From: Aquatica leii
Taxonomy: Eukaryota; Arthropoda; Insecta; Coleoptera; Lampyridae
DNA length: 64,000 nucleotides
Assembly (NCBI GenBank): GCA_035610365.1
Contig: CM069437.1
Span: 61,280,093-61,344,092, forward strand
Reading direction: 5' to 3'
Position 1 is the first letter of the stretch. Each line of letters begins with the position of its first letter. The notes below the pieces were generated by a model that saw only the letters and a list, made by a program, of their open reading frames with translations, searched no databases and was not told where the DNA came from. This document shows, piece by piece, positions 11,426-22,720 of this stretch. The position numbers and the translations under genes are program-made.

Positions 11426-12404
11426 TCGGACTTTATCTTTTCCAATTGAAGTTTTAATAAAATGTCAAAATTATAAACGATTGTGCTTAGATTAAGAAGT
11501 TTGTTATCACAAATAAAAAAATCATCTTTGGATATACGAAGAGTTACTCAAGTTTTAAGAAAGATCATAAAATAAATTTTACAATTTTACAAAGGTGAAG
11601 TAAATTAGAATTAAGTTCAGGAGAGAAAAGTTAACCGGTTGACTCGTGTTAAAGAACACGAAATTTTATAGATACTAACATTTTCCAAAAAAAAGTGTTT
11701 TTATTATAACAAAATTTAATTATTTGTAAAAAGGAAAACTGAGAAGTGTTTTTAATAAAGAAGTAACAAAAACCAATGTAAGGAGATAGGTAGAAGCATC
11801 AGGTTAATTATTAATTTAGTTTTTAAAGAAATAAGAATTTTTTTACAAAAAAAATTTGTTGAAACTGTTGAGTATGAATTTTATCGCATTTACTAAATTG
11901 ATTGATGTTTTAATATAAATTGTACAAAATCTAAATTACGTTACAACATTTTTTTATCTAACAAAATCAAAAAATTATGCACAAGACGACCTGCAGCGCT
12001 GTCGTATAATAAACATTCCATTGTCACGAAATAGTTAAATTATTAAGAAACACGAGCATTGAAAAGGAAATGTCGCGAATTAGGTAGTATTTTATTTAAA
12101 CGGCGCGCTGTAGTAGTCGACGCTTCTACAGTTTTTTGAGTAATTTTGTATTTTTTTAAAGTATTATTTGTAATTTCTTTATGAAAAAATTTGAGTTAAA
12201 TAGATTAATTATTACTATTAATGATTTTTTAATTTTTTTTATTAATTGTGTATGATCATATCGAGTTTATATTGTAACGAATTTTAAAACTAATTTATTT
12301 TATACAAAAAATATTTACACGTTTATAACTACACGAACTAATTAAATAAAACGATATTTCAGAAAAAGACTTACAGTAATTTATGTATTACAATCACTCG
12401 AAAA
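11426..12404. other. AT-rich DNA between two oppositely oriented LTR-like pieces
   Basis: No coding frame was seen. It could be leader sequence of an old element or unrelated host DNA. Confidence 0.35.
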
Positions 12405-15185
12405 ATAATGTCCGCGGATAACTTCTGTTACGTAAGTTTATACTCTGTTATATTTATCTCGAACACGCGTTAATTACTTATTTATTTAAACATCTTCTTA
12501 ACACTTCCGACTTCGAATAATAACTGACCTATGTTCTCTTTGAATCGTTTTTATATATTTCTGTTATCTATTCCGAGAATTTTCTACTGTTTTCCCAAAC
12601 GTTCTGGAAGTGGATAAAAAATTTGTGAGTGCTCTCGAAACTCAACGTTTTACTGTCCCATTCTTAAGACTGTTCTGCGTTCTGCCCCAGGACAGGAAAC
12701 TGGATGTCGCGCCGGTAAAAAGGATCGTGGCGATAGCGGCATCTCTCCGTTTCGGCAACTTCCTTGACCATAAAAGTAGCAGTCAATGGACTTTTCCTGA
12801 CCCGATATTCTCCTTGGTTGGAAAGTGCAGACCAACGCCTGTTTCTCGGAAGACGACCTCCAACATGTATCGAACTGTGTTCCAATTCAGTTGATCTAAA
12901 CCACAACCAAGCTTGGATACTGCCAGTTTGGCAATATTGTAGAACTCCATTTCTCTCTTGAGATTCTATAATGGCCACAGATTTTCGTATAACGGCTTTA
13001 TACGTGAGTACTTCTTGGTGACTAGATAAGAAACGAAGCGTCGGTTACCACGTAGTTTTAAAGCTTCTACGACCGCTGGTTGCTGTCTTCGTAGTTCATC
13101 TAGCCGTCCAAACTACTTTTTAAATACGACTGCAACCCCTCTGGACATGTCAAGATCCTCGTTCACGCAATGTGCGATAGCGTAATCTTTTCGTATTTAG
13201 AACAGGTCTTCTTGTTCTTCGGTTGTAACTCCAAACCTAGTCTTTCCAGAATTTTCATATATGCTCATAAAGTCCATTTCTTTGACTTGACTTTTAGTTC
13301 TGCTAGTTATTACTTTAGTTCGGACCGGAACTTGCGTAATGTGGTTATCGTTAGCAAACGGGGCTAGAGGATCGATGTGAACCACTTTTAGCTTGCCTTT
13401 GGGCGGTTTTCGAATGCGATATATAACGTTATTAATACGTTGCATGACTTTATAAAGGCCTTCTCATTGCCTTTGCAGCGTCGGCGACAAACCACTTCTT
13501 CTTTGTGGATTATATACCCACACCATGCCGCCAGGTTGAAACCTACCGTTTTGGGCCTTGACGTCGTATCTGGTCTTCATTCTGTCACTGGAAATTTGTG
13601 TGTTTTTACGGACTGCCTCATGTACTTTGTCTAGCTTCTTGATTAGCTTGCTGACGTAGTCTTCTTCAGCAACTTCTTCCGGTCTTTGCTCAAATTGGTG
13701 GTCGCATGGCAGTTGTATTTCGCATGACACCGGATGGTATTTGGCTTGTGCTTTCGTGAACGGATGATCGGCATGCCATTACGAAAAGGTGCACGTACTG
13801 ATTCTAGTGTGTTCGGACACTACTTTAGCTTGGTATTTTCCTATTGTTCGATTCATCCGCTTAACCATGCCATCAGATTGAGGATGGAAAGGTGTCGTCC
13901 TAGTTTTCTTAATTCTCAACAATCGGCAAACTTCTTGAAACAACCCAGACTCAAGGTTGCAGCCTTGGCCGGAGTGTAATTCCAACGGAACTCTAAACCG
14001 ACAGAAAAACTCTTTCACTAATACGTCCACTGTAGCTGCTTGCTTGGATATGGCGTAAGCCTCCGTCTATTTCGTGAAATAATCCATCGCCATCAGAATG
14101 TATTTGTTTTCCGAATTCGATTCTGGGAACGGCCCTGCGTTGTAAATCGCTACTCTTTCCAACGGGCTTCTTACATTGTACTGCTTCATTACGACTGCCA
14201 CTTCATGACGTCCTCTTTGCAGTTCACCCAGCAGAATCTTTCTCGAACTTTTTCCAATGTCTTTTTTATACCAAAGTGTCCTTCTGATGTACCATCGTGG
14301 AGATGCTTTAACTATAATTAGTTTTCCGTGCCATCGACACTCTCTAGAGATTGCTTAAGAAGACCGTCTTCTACTATCAAAGAGTCTCACTGCGTACAGT
14401 ACAGTACATTTTGTTGTTTCTGCCCAAAGCACTCACTTCTTCCCAGGTTAGACGTCGGCCGTTTTCTTTCCGCTTCAGAAGTGGTCTTATTTCGGGATCG
14501 TTTTCTTGTTCGCGACGAAACTGCTTAGGTTCCCATTCGTCATCAAGCATAGCAGTTCTCTAGAGGCATTCGACTTTTTCTTCAAGTCGCGAACAATGGC
14601 TGCAGTCCGCCGTACATGGTTTTCTGAGCAACTCATCAGCGTTCCGATGACTGGTTCCGGCACGGTGTTCTGTGTCACAATCATACTCTTGCAGTCTCTC
14701 GATCTCTCTTGCTACTTGTCCTTCCGGGTTACAGAACTGCAATAGCCATTTTAAAGCGGCGTGGTCTGTCCTCAATAGAAATTTGGATTTGACGACTGTT
14801 AACAGCTTCCTTTTAGCCACGAAATAATTCCTAATGTCCATCTTGCACTTGCGAAAGAACCGCGTCTATGGCCGGATTGTTTGCGTCGGTATCCAAAACA
14901 AATTTTACTTCTTCGCTTGGATAACTTAAAAAAATAGGCCTATTTTAGTTGAAGGAAAGTGTTCTCTTTATTCCATCTAAATTCTGTTCAATTTTGTCGA
15001 AGGTTTGGTAATACTGGCAAATCCCGGTACAAATTGTCTATAATAGGTACACAACCCGAGAAAACTTTGGACCTGATGTTTGTCGATTGGTGTTTGCCAT
15101 GCTTGCACTGCTCGGATTTTGTCTGAGTCAGTCTTTACTTCCTCTCTAGATACGGTGTGTTTTTGACACACAAAAATATGCTAAT
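12405..15185 (-). mobile_element. Ty3/gypsy LTR-retrotransposon fossil (end of RT, RNase H, integrase, one LTR)
   Basis: Read on the minus strand, recognisable parts in order are the end of the reverse transcriptase (VQSFLGLCTYYRQFVPGF), RNase H (LLRTDHAALKWLL and a hAGTSHRNADELLRK-type end), integrase core (HPQSDGMVKRMNRTIGKY), and the C-terminal region (RINNVIYRI). An LTR-like stretch of about 230 bp follows, at roughly 12,405-12,640. It has a TATATAAA box and an initiator about 30 bp further on. gag, protease and the 5' LTR are not present. It is an old copy, clearly broken, with at least five breaks. It abuts a Penelope piece on the right. Confidence 0.8.
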
Positions 15186-15545
15186 TTAATGTTGCTTGAA
15201 AAAAAAAATTTTTTTCCTTGCTACTGGATTGAAAATACGTTACTTATAGTAAGGAGTACAAAACTGCAATCAGATTTGCACTGGCATGTCAGCAAAGAAA
15301 GTTATGTACGTTGAATTGCTATTGTGAAAAATTTTTGGGAAAGTAATGTGCGTACTTTGGAATGAAAACACTAAATATTGTAACTAAGAAATGAATTATA
15401 GAATTACTATAAGCGAGTTTCTGCTTAGACCGCGTCGTAGTTAAACACCCAGACTTTTTAAGCTTGGTCCTAGTCTCTCCTTGAGAGCCAAAAAAATAAG
15501 TAGAACTTGGCCTTTGCCGTATTGTCGTTCGTGAACCCAAACAAA

Positions 15546-15585
15546 CTGACGTTTCGCAAAACATTGCAGCTTGCGTCTTCGGAGT
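15546..15585 (-). ncRNA. Hammerhead-ribozyme-like motif downstream of a Penelope endonuclease
   Basis: The minus strand reads CCGAAGA-C-GCAA...TTGC-GAAAC. This has the layout of a hammerhead core (CUGANGA, stem II, GAAA) with a perfect 4-bp stem II, but the second core base is C instead of U and one extra base precedes the stem. Penelope-like elements are known to carry hammerhead ribozymes in their terminal repeats, so the position makes sense. The core change argues against activity. Stem I and the cleavage site were not resolved. Confidence 0.35.
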
Positions 15586-16270
15586 AGTAAATGTCTCTGA
15601 AGGAAAAAGTGTAAGTGGCGGTATTTATATCGTTTACGATTAGTGTAATTAACGGACCTTATCATTCCGTTACCGTTTGACTAACTGCGTTATTACTCAG
15701 AGTAACTGTTTGTGTCCTTTCCAAGAAGTATGATTTTTGTCTTAGAGAGTGTAATACTGGTAGCCAAAATTTGCTGAGTCTTAAACCGTTTTCTCGGTTT
15801 ATATTATATGGATGTTTTTTTATTTCCACAGCTTTAGCGTGTGTCCTTGTTTCCACACGTGTTCTGACACTGCTGATTTGTAACTCTGCGGTGTTTGCAG
15901 CCATATGTTGTTTTACTCTAACATCAATAGAGCGTCCCGTCTGTTCTAGATATCTTGATTCACAGGAACATTTTTTTTTAATTCCGGCATGTTTTGAAGC
16001 CCTTTGTTTGTCTTTAGTAGATGTAAATCAATTGCTCAGGGTATCCTTAAACGTAAAGACAGTTTTGATATTATGTTTTTTTAGCACTCTGCTTATTTTG
16101 TTTGTCGAACCCATATAGTATGGTAAATAAGCGATGCTAGTAAGAGGTGATAAGTCTTTTTTGACTTTTGGCTCTCTTATATGACGGAAGGTGAGATGCA
16201 TAGTTGTCTGTTCCATGGTTGCCAAAGAAGTTGTGCAGGATAAGCACAAAACCGTTCCAAGTTGCTTGTT
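15546..16270 (-). mobile_element. Penelope-like retroelement, 3' fragment
   Basis: On the minus strand the frame carries the Penelope linker (YLPYYMGSTNKISRVLKKHN, then IKTVF), followed by remains of the GIY-YIG endonuclease: C-S-C-E-S-R-Y-L-E-Q-T-G-R-S-I and then the typical end AVEIKKHPYNINREN with LRLSKFWLPVL. The RT body is missing. Just downstream a hammerhead-like core occurs. The left neighbour is a gypsy fossil. On the right the sequence passes without a break in frame into a different family (16,270-16,960), so the open frame at 16,028-16,420 is a chimera made at an insertion boundary rather than a gene. Confidence 0.65.
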
Positions 16271-16960
16271 CTCGTTTCGTGAGCTCCATCTGAACAATGC
16301 ATCTTGAATCAACTTACGTATTTGTGTTCTAACAAAGACCCTTGCTTTCAATTTTGCGTCAGTTTTCATCGGTTCAAACTTGCCTTTTAGATACTGAAAA
16401 CCGCGATTTGTTTGATCCATTGCTACAATAAACTGTTTTATAATACCCCGTTTGATATTTATAGTGGAAGTAGGTAAATCTTATTATGATCCACACGAGG
16501 TACTTGTTAAATGTTGTGCTGTCCGACCAGAGATAAATTTCTGTGTAGCCAATTTTCCTTTATGTAGTGATTCTTATTATTGCAAATATTCGACAGGCAA
16601 AGAAAACTATGTGTTTTATGTGCCTAGTTTGGATTCTTAGCAAAAGAGATGCAACTTTTAAATTACCGCAAATATTCCAATTGTCTAGAGTGTGTTGATT
16701 GTTTTGTAGATTTCTTTCATTCTCACGGCGTGAGCAATAAGAATTGATGCTTTCTGTTTGCCATTGTTTAAGAGTGCAGCTTTGAGACTGCTTGAACTAG
16801 AGTCAAGAAAAAGTCTCCACTCTTCTGCTACGTATTTGTTTTCTAGTTTTTGTCACGTGATGACAAAAGCAGACACCGTGCTTAACCGCATAGTATGGTG
16901 CTCATTTCATGTGGCGAATACAAAAATGCGCTGTAGCACCTCTGTAGCGTAAGTTCTATT
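16270..16960 (-). pseudogene. Relic of a widespread, multi-copy animal protein family of unknown function
   Basis: Read from 16,960 downwards, the pieces EEWRLFLDSSSSSLKAALLNNG, then ILIAHAVRMKEIYK, then (after a worn stretch) PRVDHNKIYLPPL, and GFQYLKGKFEPM with DAKLKARVFVRTQIRKL occur in that order. From memory this matches a large unnamed family seen in many copies in insects, cnidarians and others (typical wording: W-R-L-F-I-D-S-S...LKAVLLHNGN...KFPxLSDAKLKEGIFVGPQIR). Its biochemical role is unknown to me. The high copy number suggests a mobile or amplified origin. This copy has several frame changes and stops and lacks its C-terminal half, which is replaced by the Penelope piece. The identification rests on recall and needs a search. 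Confidence 0.45.
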
Positions 16961-17094
16961 CTTTCAGTCTAGAACTCAACAGTTTAAACTTTTTTTTCGA
17001 CCGACAGGGACAGGTCGTCCAGTTTAACTTGGTTGATCAAATGTGGCTTTTTAATGTCACTGTCGCCTATTCATTTTTTGCACACAGTCGCAAG

Positions 17095-17415
17095 ATGGAT
17101 TTCCTCTCCATAATTAAAAAATAGTAACTGATTATCTTTAACAGACATCTGAAGAAAACGTAATTTTGACAAATTGACCTGTAAGATGGTCCCCAAAATC
17201 ACCTGATTTGACACCCCTTGATTTCTTTGTTTGGAGTTATTTAAAAAAACGTAATACATGCAACCGTTGTTACAACCTAAGACCTAGAGCTAGGAGTAAG
17301 ATGCGCAATTAATAGCATAACGGCCCAGCAATTGACGAACAGTCTTCGAGAAACAGCTATGAAAGTTCAGAAGTGCATTGACGTTAATGGGCAACATTTT
17401 TAACAATTGTTGTAA
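17095..17415 (+). pseudogene. Mariner-type transposase, C-terminal relic
   Basis: The plus strand reads RWSPKSPDLTPLDFFVWSYLK, the classical catalytic-core end of mariner-type transposases, where the last acidic residue is the Asp of P-L-D-F-F. After a shift of frame near 17,285-17,310 it continues INSITAQQLTNSLRE...KVQKCIDVNGQHF and stops, which is the normal C-terminus of the family. The upstream catalytic region is not readable and no inverted ends were found, so only the tail of an old insertion survives. Confidence 0.65.
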
Positions 17416-18502
17416 TGTTCTGTGTTTATTTATTGTATTCCAAAGCCTTCTCAGTAGCTTCTTAATAATTGAATTCGAATAAAATTGTATGTTCTTGTTT
17501 TCTTTTAGCTATAATTTTGATTGTATTTATCGCACATTTTGATAATAGGTGTAAATAAATTTCTCATTAATAGCACTAATAAATGGTACTACGGTACCAA
17601 TATGAGTTGAGTTTTACCCCAAAAACCATTTTGATGAACTTTATTTGCTCATAAATTACGTAATTTAGTATTTTCAACGGGATTTCGTTTTTTGTAACAT
17701 TGAACGGGTTAATTAAAAGAAATCGGAACCATTGTGGCACTCTTAAATGAAAAACTAAATTATAATAGATAATGACGTTTGAAATGTCACTTATGTTGTG
17801 TCATTAGATTCAGAAAATGCAAATTTTACAAATATATTAACCTACAAGGTATTCCATTTAAAAATTGAATGTTAGTGTCCCTTTCAACAAAGCCGGAAGT
17901 GAAAAAAATCACTTGAACGTCAAACATTGCCGCTTATTATGTATATGGGATACCTCAAATTTCAATCAACTATCTTTGAAACTAAAGGAGAAACGAGGGA
18001 TGTACCATGATTCCGTTACACACGATATATCCAGGTCGTAGGTATTTACGTTTGACACCAACACAAATTATGAAATAATTGAAAGAGGTTACTTGCGCTT
18101 TTCTTGACATGCGATTAGATAATGGCATATCCAAAACATTCCCTTAAAATTGCTGAAAGTGTAGCATATAGATAGCCGTTAAAACTTAAGCCGTTATCAA
18201 TTCTGGCATCCGTACATCTTTAAATTATCGATCCACAGAGAGAAATACTTGGAAAATATTTAACAATTTCTGAGCTGGTAGGCACAGTGGAAGTAATCCA
18301 ACTCGCTGCTATAATACAAGAAAAATTAAATTGCGACGTAAAATAGAAATTGCATTCTTATCCCAGCGAATCTTTTACATGTAACAAATCAAAATCGAAA
18401 TTTATTTACCCATTAATACGCTTGGGCAAAATTAATACAGCACGAGAAATCGTACTGTGGTTTTTTAAAATAACTGCGCCAACACAAATAAATAGAGATA
18501 TT
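17416..18502. other. Non-coding interval
   Basis: No coding frame or RNA gene. The first 200-400 bp may still be 3' non-coding sequence of the mariner relic, but no terminal repeat could be recognised. Confidence 0.4.
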
Positions 18503-19640
18503 AAAAAAAAAAAATAATAATAATAAGTTTAACTTTATTTTATTCATTGCCATTTGGCTTACAAATTTGGTCGTGTTATTACATTACATATATATTACAT
18601 TTTCTTATCCCTTCTTCCCCCTTAACTTTTTCCTCCTGCTCCATACTTCCTCCATCCATTCCGCTCCTTTTCCGTTTTCATCTAAGATATCCACTGTTTT
18701 CCTCACCTCTTCTCTTAGTTCCCTACATCTCTTTCTCATGTGGTTCAGATCTTCCGTTTCTTCACCACATAGCCTGCACAACTTTTCTGGTTCTTCCTTC
18801 CAATATTTGTTCCCTAACTCCTCGTTGCTACATCTGAACCTTGCCACCATTTTTTTCCTTTTGTTGCTTTTAATCTCACCGTCTTTTAAATATTCCGGCA
18901 CCCCTTCACCCTTGATATCTTTATAATTCCTATTATATCTGCTCTCTTTTATCTTTGTCCATCTTTCTTGTTTTTCGATGTCTCTATCTCTCCTTATTAT
19001 TTCTTCTCTTGTCCCTACCCTCTTCTCTTAATCTCTCCACTTTTTCACTCGCTTGTACCCGTTTCTTTTGTAATACTCTTCTCTGCCCTCCTGCCCGTAC
19101 TTCACTTTCCCTCCCTTTATCTCTTTCCAACATTCTTGCAGAATTTTGCAATCTGTTCTTTCCCTCATTTCTTCCTCGTATTTTATTGCTTTTTTTCCTG
19201 TCTCAATCCTTATTTTTTCTATCTGAACCTCCTCTCTCACAATATACCCCGGTGTATCCCTGTCCAATCCTAACACCCATCTCCAGTATTTTTCCTGTAG
19301 CCCCTCTACCTCCCTCCACTCCTTCCAGCCCCATATTTCCGCTCCATACATTACCACCCCCTTTATTAATTTTTCGAACAGCAATTTTCTTTTTTTTATA
19401 TCCATCTTGAATATTCTTTCCCCCACACCCCATACTTGTCCTATTGTTTCCTTTCTTCACCCTTTCCTTTATGTGTTCTCCCTCTTTATTATCCTGTTTC
19501 ATGGTGTAGCCCAGGTATGTAAATTCCTTCACTTGTTGCACTTCCTCATCACTCCATCTCCACTCCTCTCTTTTTCTTTCCTCTTCTAGATATTATTATC
19601 TTTGTTTTCTCCGTGTTTACCTCCAATTCTTTTTTTTCAT
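18503..19640 (-). mobile_element. R1/Jockey-group LINE, 3' end (5'-truncated)
   Basis: Read on the minus strand from 19,640, the sequence begins in the last part of a LINE reverse transcriptase (VNTEKTKI..., EEVQQVKEFTYLGYTM). It continues through the thumb (GVVMYGAEIWGWKEW, YWRWVLGLDRDTPGYIVREE) to a cysteine-histidine knuckle (CRLCGEETEDLNHM) near the C-terminus, then stops. The element ends in a T-rich, TAA-type tail at 18,509-18,526, as expected of target-primed insertion. 5' truncation is usual for LINEs. The frames at 19,203-19,541 and 19,028-19,426 overlap in different phases, showing a frameshift. Plus-strand Leu/Ser/Phe-rich frames here are shadows. The subgroup is judged by eye from the GLDRDTPGY block, common in insect R1-like LINEs. 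Confidence 0.8.
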
Positions 19641-20478
19641 ATAATAATAATAATAGTGTGTAACTTAAAGACAAAGAATTAAAATATAAAAAATTGTGTT
19701 GTAATCAGATACATACTCAAAACTATCTGAACTGTTAATAAGCTTTTAAAAACAAAGTACATATTTGTGTCCACGGATAAATGCCCATGTAACATAACTT
19801 AAAAATAATTTTAAATAAATTCAAGTTGTAATTCATAAATTAAACTTATAAATTTCGGTTTATAATAGTTTTATGCAAATGGCAGTTTAGTAAATTACAC
19901 GAATTTATTTATGCAATCAGTTATTTGAGCAAAAATTAACAATTAAAATTTTGTGATTTTATTATTATTTTGTGACACTAATTTATTAAACAAAACTATC
20001 TACACTACGAATAAGATTTAAACAGCATTTCTATCGACAATGCTATTGTTTATTGTTGTTTTAATGTTGTTGAATTAAACAATTCATTACAATTTCTACT
20101 ATGCGAAATATTAAAATGACAGTGTAATTAAAATTGACGGTTTTTTCTTCTTTAAATATTAATTAAATTGCTTTTATTGAGAGTAGTATTGTATTTTTTA
20201 ATTAAAAATACAAACATTCAGTATACATAAAATAATAAATAGTCTGCAATGCCGTGTTGTGCTTTTAATTTAAATTTAATTTTTATTCTACACGATTTTG
20301 TGGACGCTATTATGTTAAATTTTTAATATGAATTTTCAAATTATTTTTTAACATAGTTAATAGATAACCAATGCCACAAGCAGCCTTGTCTCTTTTTGCT
20401 TTATTTCTTTGATAAAAATTTTGGGATTAAGTTACTGCAATAACCTTAATCTACAAATTAACTATTACGACTTTAAAT
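19641..20478. other. AT-rich non-coding interval
   Basis: No coding frame or repeat structure was seen beyond short TAA runs next to the LINE boundary. Confidence 0.45.
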
Positions 20479-20560
20479 CAAAGGTTCCTAAACTTCTTTG
20501 TGTCGTAGACCCCTTGCCATGTTTTTCGGTTTTGGGTAGACCCCCTACTTACCTGATATG
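20479..20560. repeat. Left end and GACCCC subterminal repeats of the hAT
   Basis: Terminal CAAAGGTTCCTAAA followed by two GTAGACCCC copies. The counterpart lies at about 29,530-29,639. Confidence 0.7.
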
Positions 20561-21199
20561 GAATTTTTGTAAATTTCTAACTGTAGTGAAGTTTAGTGTT
20601 AAAAACTTAAAGTAAAAACAAATGTTAAGTTTTATACATTTATTAATTAAATTTAAATTAAAACTACTCAAAATAAAATTTTGTATCTGTAATATAAAAT
20701 ATACGTAACATAAAATAAACTAAGCAATAAGTAAATGTTTTTAGTGAGAAGAATGAACCTGATGCTTTAATAATAAATTATCAATATTTGGCGTCAATTT
20801 TGTAAGGTTTAATCTTAAACCTCCTCGGATAATAATGTCTAGTCTGTTCGTTAGGAGATTGGTAACAGCGCTGAACCCCCTTTCCACTAGGTATTAAAAA
20901 TTTCCTCGCTATATTCCATAATGCGGGATAAGTAACGGGTATGTTGTTTGCAGCCAGAATTGCTGATATCCGTTTTTAAACTGAACCTTAAGTTCTTCGT
21001 TTGTACTTAGTTCAGTCAGTTCCTCTTGTATTATGACATTCGTTTCTTCTATGTTACCACATGGTTGAATTTACCACGGTGGTATTACTATAGTCAAAAC
21101 CTCAAAACTAGTTTCAAAATCGGAATAGAAGGCATTTAAATGTTGAACGTAGGTTGAAACTTCGTTTTCCTGGCTGTTTGTCTGTGACAAATCGAGGAA

Positions 21200-21645
21200 T
21201 TAGTAAAATTTGCCCCGTCCAATATTTTGCTTCATTAGTTTAACTCTGGCAAGAAACGCTGATAATATGGACTTTGTTTTAATGAAATTTAGACTGTCGC
21301 CTTGTAACTGCAAATTAACCATATTAAATTTTGTAAACAAATCTGTTAAATAAGCGATGTCTGTTTTCTGCTTCATTAAATTGTCTTTTAAAATTTTTTC
21401 TTTAGTATCCAGAAATTCTAAAATAGTCTCAAAAAGTGCAAATAATTTAGTCAAACATAAGCTTTTTGACAGCCAGTGTACTTCAGTGTAAAGGATTAAT
21501 TGATGAAAGTGTTCGTTATTTTCCTCACACAATTGCGCAAATAACCGCGTATTCAACGCGTTGCTTCGAATTTGGTTTACTGCATCCATGACTAATTAAA
21601 GTGATTCATGCAATTTAACACTCAAATTTTTAGCAATTAAATGTT
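21200..21645 (-). pseudogene. hAT transposase, C-terminal half
   Basis: The minus-strand frame reads AVNQIRSNALNTRLFAQLCEE, then LYTEVHWLSKSLCLTKLFAL, then KTDIAYLTDLFTKFNMVNLQLQG and FLARVKLM. The sequence before the ATG-initiated frame continues NLSVKLHESL up to the junction at 21,645. This is the region of ZBED5/FAM200-like hAT transposases after the second catalytic acid, including the H-W-L-S-K block. It ends before the C-terminal dimerisation (hATC) domain, so the tail has decayed. It is the direct continuation of the frame at 22,721-23,271, from which it was separated by an insertion. Confidence 0.75.
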
Positions 21646-22720
21646 TGTAACGTCCCGTTAGAGTTCATTACCATTAAAATTCAATTTTACATTCGTTTAT
21701 TTTTGCAACTAATATTGCACGTAAATTTATTCAGTTTGGCAACGTCGCGTTGTTCAACTCTACCTGAGTTGTAGCTTAAATTGACACTTCCGCTGGGGCC
21801 ACGCCTGGCCGTGCGTGTCGTAGTGATGCGGGGAAGACACATTTTCTTGATTATGGCGTAAAGACCAATGTAATTTAATTTTTATTCATTCCATCTAATT
21901 ATTGGTGAGTTTACCTTTATTTTGATATAATTTTTCTATCGAATTCAACATTTTTAGTGATTTCAAAATGTTGCGCAATGGTTAGACAAAGGAATTTATT
22001 TTGAAGGCCGTTGTTGTAAATGCAACGTGAGTACAGCATGTCATTTAAAAAAACCATTCTAATTATTTATATTTAGGGTCTTTTCGTTTATTGGATTTTT
22101 TATTCTGGATCTTTAATTTTTTTTATTCTGGATTTTTTATTTTGGTTTTGTCGTTTAATTACTGGATTTTTCGTTATTGGAGTTTATTATACATTGGTTT
22201 TTGCTTGCTGTTGTGTTTGGAAATTTACATTCGTTTGGACGAATCTTATCACTTCAACCAAGAATGTGCTAAAGATAGAAGCTATACGATAACGTCATAT
22301 CATGTGGTGAGTCAACTGGAATTAAGTTACATTTTACATTCAAGCAATTAAATTCAGTTATTAAAACTTTTCACTCATAACAAATTAACCGTTTACTATT
22401 TTTGCATTTAATATCAATAATTAATAATTAGATGTAAGATTTTACGTTTTTATCATCAATTTAAAGGTGGTTGGCGCCCTAATATTTTATTTTAAATCTT
22501 GTTTTATTTCTAATATGTTTAATTCAAATATTGTTCTTTGTTCTCTAATGTAAATAGTATATGAAGTTATAGTTAATAAATTAACGGAGTTCACGTCTTT
22601 GTTATTTATTTTCATTCAAACTCACACCCAGAGGTCTGTGCTTCCGATTGCTACCGTGGTTAAATTATTATTTTTACTTTTTATTATACGTTCGTTATTC
22701 GGAGTAATTTTTTTATTACA
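21646..22720. mobile_element. Solo-LTR-like insertion (fossil) inside the hAT transposase
   Basis: This is a block of 1,075 bp. It begins TGTAACG and ends ATTACA on the plus strand, so it has TG...CA ends. It is flanked on both sides by TGTT (21,642-21,645 and 22,721-22,724). Outside the block the hAT coding sequence is continuous at this point, which fixes the boundaries exactly. The size, the TG/CA ends and a 4-bp duplication fit a solo LTR, but no internal retroelement sequence is present, so orientation and family cannot be given. The frame at 22,091-22,351 inside it has no recognisable motif. It is younger than the hAT. Confidence 0.65.

Noticed and set aside
12610-14745. Many plus-strand frames of 60-94 codons
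   Set aside because: Antisense shadows of the gypsy pol fossil on the minus strand.
18547-19589. Several plus-strand Leu/Ser/Phe-rich frames of 60-151 codons
   Set aside because: They are the reverse strand of the R1-like LINE, whose minus-strand translation carries the true motifs.
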